Shown here: piece after piece, positions 35,670 through 40,151 of the stretch
Layout of the letters: the number at the start of each line of letters is the position of its first letter
How positions within the stretch are numbered: position 1 is the first letter of the stretch
NCBI GenBank assembly: GCA_003194445.1
Contig: PQXF01000001.1
Location: forward strand, 204,014 to 244,164
From: Candidatus Methanogaster sp.
GTDB lineage: Archaea; Halobacteriota; Methanosarcinia; Methanosarcinales; Methanogasteraceae
DNA length: 40,151 nucleotides
Direction: 5' to 3'
Translations under genes and position numbers: made by a program
Notes under the pieces: generated by a model
The model's input: only the letters and a program-made list of their open reading frames with translations
What the model was told of the DNA's origin: nothing
The model's database searches: none

Positions 35670-37064
35670 ATGGAGATCACTGACTATGCCATCCAGAACG
35701 TATGGTGGCAAGGGAAGGCATACATCAACGAGGATAGGCACATAAACAGTTATCTTGCCAAGAAATACCGCTGGCGTTCCCCAATACCAGGTGAGATAAA
35801 ACTTGATCCCGGAAGCATCTCCACGATACGCGGTCCCCGCCAGATCGGGAAGACCACACTGGTAAAACTTATCATAAAATCCCTGATCAAAGATGGTGCC
35901 GACGAAAAAGCTGTCTTCTATGCCACATGTGACGTAATAATCGATCACATCGAACTCCTCGAACTTGTACGAGACTATCTGGAGTTTGCCGATTCCAACA
36001 ATATCCATGAAAAATTCATATTCTTAGATGAGATTTCAGGTATCAAAAACTGGCAGAAAGCGATAAAATTGCTTGTGGATTCGGGCGAACTTGATGATAC
36101 ATGCCTCATCCTCACAGGTTCGTCTATGCTGGATATCAAGTACGGATTTGAACGGCTCCCCGGAAGAACCGGTATATACGGGAAGGATTACCTGCTGCTC
36201 CCGCTCACATTCAGCGAATTCGCATCGCTCGTGCGACCTGACATAACCGCATCGATAAAGCCTGTAGCAGCGTTATCGACCCGTGATATCAGTGAGGCAG
36301 TGAATTCAGCAGTGCCGTTTGACAGGGAACTCAAAGTACTCTTCAACCAGTATCTAACAGCCGGTGGATTTCCTCTCGCAATAAATGAGTTTTACGAAGA
36401 AAACGTGATACCGGATTATATCTATGAACTTTACACACGGTGGGTCGTAGGAGATATCACAAAGTGGGGCAGGCAGGAGAAGAGACTAACGCAGATGGTG
36501 CGGACAGCCATACGAAAACAGGGAACTGCCATAAGCTGGGATTCGTTTGCAAAGGACGCTGAAATAAAAAGCCACAAGACGGTCAGTGTATACGCAGAAG
36601 ACCTTGAGAACATGTTTGTCTTCTTTGTGCTCTACCAGATTGATCTCCACAAAAAGGCTCCGAATTATAATAAGAATAAGAAAGTATACTTCTTTGACCC
36701 GTTTATATTCTCTATGTTTAATAGAATGTTCTACTTCAAGGATGCAGAGATCACCCCCGCGCTCATAGAATCCGTTGCAGTCGTGCATTTTGCACGGTTT
36801 GCACAGAAGAGCTTTCCTTATGCAGGATTAAACGATGTAGCATTCTACTGGAAAAACAGAAAGGAGACTGATATCGTCCTCTTGACAGAGGATGAACTGT
36901 TCGCAGTCGAAGTTAAATATCAGGAAAGGATAACGAAAGACGATTTCGCATCGCTCTACCATTTCAAGGAAGGGGTTATTGCATCAAAATCATCGATTAA
37001 GCTCGATGAACCTTACTCTGTAGTGCCTATACACCTCCTGCTTGCAGTGATCGCGAGTTGGTGA
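35670..37064 (+). CDS. AAA ATPase with DUF4143 domain
   Basis: A 464-aa cytoplasmic protein of the AAA_14-DUF4143 family. Walker A is GPRQIGKTT (55-63), Walker B is FIFLDE (116-121), and LTGSS follows as sensor 1. The C-terminal DUF4143 part ends with KNRKETDIVL and ELFAVEVKY, an arrangement reminiscent of the PD-(D/E)XK fold (D...ExK); whether it cuts DNA is unknown for the family. It is full length. The gene faces away from the surface-protein operon and has its own promoter and palindrome, so it probably does not take part in the matrix. Such ATPases are common in accessory archaeal regions. Confidence 0.85.
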   Translation: MEITDYAIQNVWWQGKAYINEDRHINSYLAKKYRWRSPIPGEIKLDPGSISTIRGPRQIGKTTLVKLIIKSLIKDGADEKAVFYATCDVIIDHIELLELVRDYLEFADSNNIHEKFIFLDEISGIKNWQKAIKLLVDSGELDDTCLILTGSSMLDIKYGFERLPGRTGIYGKDYLLLPLTFSEFASLVRPDITASIKPVAALSTRDISEAVNSAVPFDRELKVLFNQYLTAGGFPLAINEFYEENVIPDYIYELYTRWVVGDITKWGRQEKRLTQMVRTAIRKQGTAISWDSFAKDAEIKSHKTVSVYAEDLENMFVFFVLYQIDLHKKAPNYNKNKKVYFFDPFIFSMFNRMFYFKDAEITPALIESVAVVHFARFAQKSFPYAGLNDVAFYWKNRKETDIVLLTEDELFAVEVKYQERITKDDFASLYHFKEGVIASKSSIKLDEPYSVVPIHLLLAVIASW

Positions 37065-37080
37065 ACGGTACTCCAAAAAG

Positions 37081-37375
37081 TTACGCTCTCTCTATCCTTT
37101 CTCTGTGAAACGCTTTACATACGGCTGCTACAAATCCACCTTCACCCCCCATAACTCCTCTGCTCCATCCAGTATCCAGTGCACACGAAAAGCATAGCAT
37201 AAGCCACACAGCACCCTTTATGATCCACCCCGTTAGCGAAAACATTCCAGCGCCTCCGCCGCCCATTGAGAGAAATTCTTTCATTCCCTGCATGACCCGT
37301 CCGGTAATCCCCTCGGTGTACTCACCGCCTGTCGGGTTGCTGCCACCCCCGGTTCCGCGTGGTCCGGTTACATCC
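37081..37375 (-). pseudogene. C-terminal anchor fragment of a surface protein, copy 1
   Basis: Reads TGPRGTGGGSNPTGGEYTEG then RVMQGMKEFLSMGGGGAG and MFSLTGWIIKGAVWLM, after which the frame is lost. The membrane-spanning tail GYWMEQRSYGG continues in another frame. It is homologous to 38075-38640 and 39535-39717. Nothing upstream of about 37370 matches, so only the last about 75 codons survive, with a frameshift in the hydrophobic segment. Confidence 0.6.
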
Positions 37376-37433
37376 CTACACCCATTACAAACACGTAACT
37401 CTACACCCTCTGCGGCGTCTATATACTATAAAC

Positions 37434-37799
37434 TCATCCCAATCGACGCAGTGGAACAATTCTTACTTTACTCTCCGTCACAACAACGAAATTCTGCTCA
37501 AATTTCATTCTGGATTCTAAAAGAATCCATTTCAGCATCTTAAAAATGTAATCCGGAGATTTCAATGGAATTCTAAGCAGAATAACTCCAAATGGGACGC
37601 CAACCATCCTTCTGAAGACCAGATAACCAAAATCCTTATCGAACGTGATGATAATCAACCGCCGCCCGGATGAGATCTCTATAATCTTCTCGTCGTTGAT
37701 ACCACGAAATTCTTCCAAAACCGAAATTATTTCAACTCCCTCCCCACGAAGTTGTTTTATCACCGTGTAAGGTATGTTTTCGTCCGCCAGAAACGTCAC
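37434..37799 (-). CDS. DUF5615 PIN-like toxin
   Basis: A 121-aa protein of the DUF5615 (Mut7-C-like PIN) family: LADENIP at the N-terminus with the catalytic Asp/Glu pair, then the ISVLEEF strand region and LIITFDKDFGYLVF with the second acidic cluster. It is the predicted RNase toxin of a type II module. Its ATG overlaps the stop of the DUF433 gene by 4 nt (ATGA). The pair lies between two fragments of the same surface-protein tail. Confidence 0.82.
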   Translation of the reverse strand: MTFLADENIPYTVIKQLRGEGVEIISVLEEFRGINDEKIIEISSGRRLIIITFDKDFGYLVFRRMVGVPFGVILLRIPLKSPDYIFKMLKWILLESRMKFEQNFVVVTESKVRIVPLRRLG

Positions 37800-38038
37800 G
37801 CTATTACCTTCTGCGATATGGGATATACGTGTTCCTCTTTCAGAAGATCGGCAGCATATTGTAGTGCGGCAAGGATATCCACCGTACCTATCTGCGGATA
37901 GTTCTCGAATATTTCTTCATAAGTCCAGCCGTTAGCCAGAATTTCCAGAAGAAGTTCGACAGGGATTCTTGTTCCTCTCAGTATCGGCTTACCTGCGAGT
38001 ATCTCCGGATCGATTATTATGCGGTCTTCCAGTTCCAT
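37796..38038 (-). CDS. DUF433 antitoxin
   Basis: An 80-aa protein with the DUF433 signature: IIIDPEILAGKPILRGTRIP (DNA-binding helix-turn-helix region), LLLEILANGWTYEEI, and YPQIGTVDILAALQYAADLL. It is the antitoxin of the DUF433-DUF5615 module and a probable autorepressor. GAGGTG lies before the ATG. Confidence 0.85.
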   Translation of the reverse strand: MELEDRIIIDPEILAGKPILRGTRIPVELLLEILANGWTYEEIFENYPQIGTVDILAALQYAADLLKEEHVYPISQKVIA

Positions 38039-38073
38039 CGTTTACACCTCTAACTATTACTTTGTGGAATGCC

Positions 38074-38081
38074 TTAAATAC
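38074..38081 (-). promoter_or_regulatory. Possible TATA element of the DUF433/DUF5615 module
   Basis: TATTTAAG on the - strand lies about 40 bp before ATG 38038, within the very end of the surface-protein fragment. A related sequence (GCCGTATGTAAAGCGTTTC) follows copy 1 of that fragment, where no antitoxin is present. Confidence 0.3.
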
Positions 38082-38640
38082 GACTACCCCAACTTACACC
38101 CACCCGCCCATAATTCCTCTGCTCCATCCAGTATCCAAGCCCCACGAAGAGCAGCAGCACGGGGCCACACAGCACCCTTCATGATCCACTCCGTTAGCGA
38201 GAACATGCCAGCACCGCCGCCTCCGCCCATTGAGAGAAATTCTTTTATTCCCTGCATAACCCTGCCTGTAATCGGCTCGGTATGCTCGCCGCCTGTCGGG
38301 TTGCTGCCGCCTCCGGTTCCGCGGGGTCCGGTCTGGTTCCCGAACCCACCCTCTTCGATCGGTACACGCTTTGTCATGGCGTTGTTATCGGTCTCGATCT
38401 CAGTCCAGTCCTCACCTGACAGGATGTCGGCAGCAGCCGTGAGATTGTACACATGCATAAGCAGCATCGGTGTCCAGTTGTAGAGGGGGATCGTCATGTT
38501 CTCGCCCGCAGGGAGGTCGAGGTGCGGGATCCTGACCATCTGCTTTCCGTCGATGTGGAATGTCACGTTGAAGTCGTGCGCATCGCTCCTGCCGTCGTTT
38601 CTGATGGTGATGTTACGAGTTAAGTAGCTAAACGCCCGAT
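38075..38640 (-). pseudogene. CARDB plus C-terminal anchor fragment of a surface protein, copy 2
   Basis: The longest of three copies. It starts inside a CARDB domain (NITIRNDGRSDAHDFNV, LPAGENMTIPLYN, ETDNNAMTKRVPI). It continues through GNQTGPRGTGGGSNPTGG and GGGGGAGMFSLTEWIMKGAV into a frameshift; the intended tail, VLLLFVGLGYWMEQRNYGR, is in the next frame. It is truncated at about 38640, exactly where the UPF0175 gene begins. No start codon or signal peptide remains. The parent would have been a CARDB surface protein with a C-terminal membrane anchor. Confidence 0.65.
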
Positions 38641-38647
38641 GAAAGGA

Positions 38648-38655
38648 TTAATAAA
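38648..38655 (+). promoter_or_regulatory. Possible TATA element of the UPF0175/PIN module
   Basis: TTAATAAA is centred 26 bp before ATG 38678, which would make the first transcript leaderless. Confidence 0.35.
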
Positions 38656-38677
38656 GGCAGGATTGGAATATAATCTC

Positions 38678-38971
38678 ATGAGTAGTGTCATATCCAAGGG
38701 CGCAGATGCGCTTGTTAGAGGAAAATTCTATTCCACAAAGAATGAACTTTTTGATGATGCACTAAAAACTTTTTTCGAGTTTAAAAAAGATATGCGGATA
38801 GCTGCAGCGGTAGAACTATATAAAACTGATGGAATGTCTCTTTCAAGAGCAGCTGAATTGGCGGGAGTTGGTACAGAGGAGATGAAGGATCATCTGGCAA
38901 AGGCTGGTGTGAGGATAAGGAGAGGCTTTTCAAATGATAAAGGAAAAGAACTGGCTATGTTGATTGAATGA
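38678..38971 (+). CDS. UPF0175-family antitoxin
   Basis: A 97-aa protein from ATG 38678; an ATG at 38639 would add 13 residues. The layout is that of UPF0175/VapB-like antitoxins: an N-terminal region with KFYSTKNELFDDALKTFFEF, then AAAVELYKTDGMSLSRAAEL and AGVGTEEMKDHLAKAGV, a winged or helix-turn-helix pairing region. I prefer 38678 because 38639 falls on the junction with the truncated surface-protein gene and because a TATA-like element fits the later start. It overlaps the PIN gene by 4 nt (ATGA). Confidence 0.78.
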   Translation: MSSVISKGADALVRGKFYSTKNELFDDALKTFFEFKKDMRIAAAVELYKTDGMSLSRAAELAGVGTEEMKDHLAKAGVRIRRGFSNDKGKELAMLIE

Positions 38972-39504
38972 TACTCATCGATACCTGTATTCTGAGTTCG
39001 CTGGCTAAGATAGATAGATTGAATTTTTTAAATATTTTTTCCAGGAAACATTTCTGTTATATCACTCCCGCCATATTAAGGGAATTGAACACAAACGAGG
39101 TTGCGGGGTTTAAATTCGCTCTGAAGATAGAGGAACTGATAAGTTTCAGGGATGCAAAGAATAAGGTTTGCATCCTATCACCTGAATCAAGAGATCTTGA
39201 ACTGGCTTGTGCGCTTCAGGAGATGTATAAACTTAGTCTTACCGACTGCGAATGCATTGTTCTGGCGAAATCGAAGAATGCCATCCTACTGACGGATGAT
39301 ACATACCTTGGCAAGGTTGCATCCCAAGAAGGGGTTAAAAATGTGTATGATCTGAAGAGCGTGTTGGAAGCGAATATAATCGAAGGGAAAATCGAGAATC
39401 GAAAAGAATTGGAAGAAATTATTGAGAGTTTGAGGCAAAAGGACTATTATTTGTTTTCTGAAGATGATTTGAGAGAACTTTTCTCATATTTCTCGTATAA
39501 GTGA
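38968..39504 (+). CDS. PIN-domain toxin (VapC-like)
   Basis: A 178-aa PIN nuclease: first acidic residue in ILIDTCILSSLAKI, then ILRELN with the conserved Glu, LTDCECIVLAKSK with Asp, and ILLTDDTYLGKVA with the final Asp pair. This is the DUF3368-like PIN arrangement usually paired with UPF0175. Predicted Mg2+-dependent RNase toxin. It is slightly longer than typical VapC because of a C-terminal helical extension of about 40 residues (RKELEEIIESLRQKDYY). Confidence 0.82.
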   Translation: MILIDTCILSSLAKIDRLNFLNIFSRKHFCYITPAILRELNTNEVAGFKFALKIEELISFRDAKNKVCILSPESRDLELACALQEMYKLSLTDCECIVLAKSKNAILLTDDTYLGKVASQEGVKNVYDLKSVLEANIIEGKIENRKELEEIIESLRQKDYYLFSEDDLRELFSYFSYK

Positions 39505-39534
39505 CCATAAGCTAAAAATATGGCGCCAACAAGT

Positions 39535-39717
39535 TCAAAAACTACAATCCCCTGTATACCCAGCACTAACCCTGCCCCAACTCCGCTGCTCCATCTGGTA
39601 TCCAAGCCCCACAAAAAACAGCAGCACAAGCCACACAGCACCCTTCATGATCCACTCCGTTAGCGAAAACATGCCAGCACCACCGCCCCCACCCCCTACG
39701 GCTTTCTCATAAAACAT
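39535..39717 (-). pseudogene. C-terminal anchor fragment of a surface protein, copy 3
   Basis: A 60-codon frame with GGGGGGAGMFSLTEWIMKGAV followed without frameshift by WLVLLFFVGLGYQMEQRSWG. This is the intact form of the tail broken in the other two copies. The preceding VMQGIKEFLSM is replaced by unrelated sequence. It could be translated as a small membrane peptide but is most simply a gene remnant. Confidence 0.55.
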
Positions 39718-39753
39718 GACTTTCGGCTATACGAATTATAGCGGCAAGTTAAA

Positions 39754-40151
39754 TTAGAGAAGCTTGAAGTTATATGTACATCCATTCAAATCTTTAATCC
39801 TCATATAATTAATTGAATCGAGTGCCGATTCTAATTTCTTCATGATATCCCGTTGTTTTGGATTTTTCTTTATAAATATATTTCGGCATCCATTTTCGAT
39901 TCTTACTGTACCTTGAAGATCAAATATCACCTCAAAAAGCCGTTGTAGTGTCATTTTCTCACCGTTGAAATATTCATCCAGCAAGTAACAGCAGATATTC
40001 GCAAAGGAAATCTTAAAGCATGTCATTAGCTGGTCCAGCTCTACATCCACACTATATATCTTCTTCTTATCTATGATTCTTGCAAGTTCATCTCTTTTTT
40101 TCTTCAGTGAGGTGAACTGTTTCAGGCGATTTTTTTCTATCTTCTTTATTT
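39754..40151 (-). CDS. C-terminal part of an unrecognised protein, cut by the window edge
   Basis: The frame is open from the right edge to the stop at 39754. The visible part is about 131 codons: a lysine-rich coiled-coil-like beginning (RLKQFTSLKKKRDELARIID), then LDQLMTCFKISFANICCYLL, LQRLFEVIFDLQGTVRI and IFIKKNPKQRDIMKKLESAL. A GTG at 40050 is an internal option, but the frame clearly continues upstream. Positioning and style would suit the end of a transposase or other mobile-element protein; I cannot confirm a family. Confidence 0.5.
   Translation of the reverse strand, partial: IKKIEKNRLKQFTSLKKKRDELARIIDKKKIYSVDVELDQLMTCFKISFANICCYLLDEYFNGEKMTLQRLFEVIFDLQGTVRIENGCRNIFIKKNPKQRDIMKKLESALDSINYMRIKDLNGCTYNFKLL

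Noticed and set aside
1..40151. CRISPR arrays, tRNA or rRNA genes
   Set aside because: No regularly spaced short repeats, no cloverleaf-like sequence and no rRNA-like sequence were seen on reading; repeats present are protein-coding or isolated pairs.

Overview
The window looks like archaeal chromosome, most likely a Halobacteriota/Methanosarcinales-type or ANME-like lineage. The lineage is an inference. It rests on archaeal TATA boxes, PGF-CTERM-type (archaeosortase) C-termini, DUF3344/CARDB/NosD-like surface proteins, archaeal-type STAND ATPases and a large set of cohesin and dockerin proteins. No rRNA, tRNA, CRISPR array or central metabolic gene was seen.

Positions 1-4600 (+ strand): a HicBA toxin-antitoxin pair, then two paralogous archaeal ATPases. 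Each ATPase is preceded by a GC-rich block that looks like debris of secreted NosD-like surface protein genes. A 70-bp direct repeat and a larger GC-rich duplication mark this as a recombining accessory region.

Positions 4671-26379 (- strand): a long run of exported proteins built from cohesin domains, dockerins, FlgD-Ig-like repeats, CARDB, DUF3344 and related modules. Two similar cassettes can be read. Each begins with a cohesin carrying a Thr/Pro/Ser-rich stalk and a PGF-CTERM-like cell-surface anchor (18704-17928 and 9658-8894). Each continues with a short cohesin-dockerin protein and ends in a large multi-cohesin protein with a C-terminal dockerin (12823-9746 and 8194-5381). Hairpin plus T-tract terminators follow three genes (at 22400-22433, 18760-18801 and 9689-9728). 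One gene is N-terminally truncated behind an in-frame TGA, and one small gene is a deletion chimera, so the cluster is being reshuffled by recombination.

Positions 26380-27469: an intergenic region with a promoter and several inverted repeats.

Positions 27470-35401 (- strand): a probable three-gene operon of dockerin proteins. Two have giant glycine-rich domains, and one of these also carries a cohesin and a papain-like (C39-type) peptidase domain. Its promoter and about 130-bp leader are paralogous to those of the 26379-23461 gene.

Positions 35615-40151: a DUF4143 ATPase behind a palindromic operator candidate; two toxin-antitoxin modules (DUF433/DUF5615 and UPF0175/PIN); three fragments of one surface-protein C-terminal anchor lying between them; and the C-terminal part of an unrecognised gene that leaves the window.

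As a system, most cluster members carry both a cohesin and a dockerin on one chain, two carry a cohesin plus a cell-surface anchor, and several carry only a dockerin plus a cargo domain. This is what a wall-anchored, self-associating extracellular protein network would need. There is no glycoside hydrolase in sight, so it reads as a structural or adhesive matrix rather than a cellulosome.
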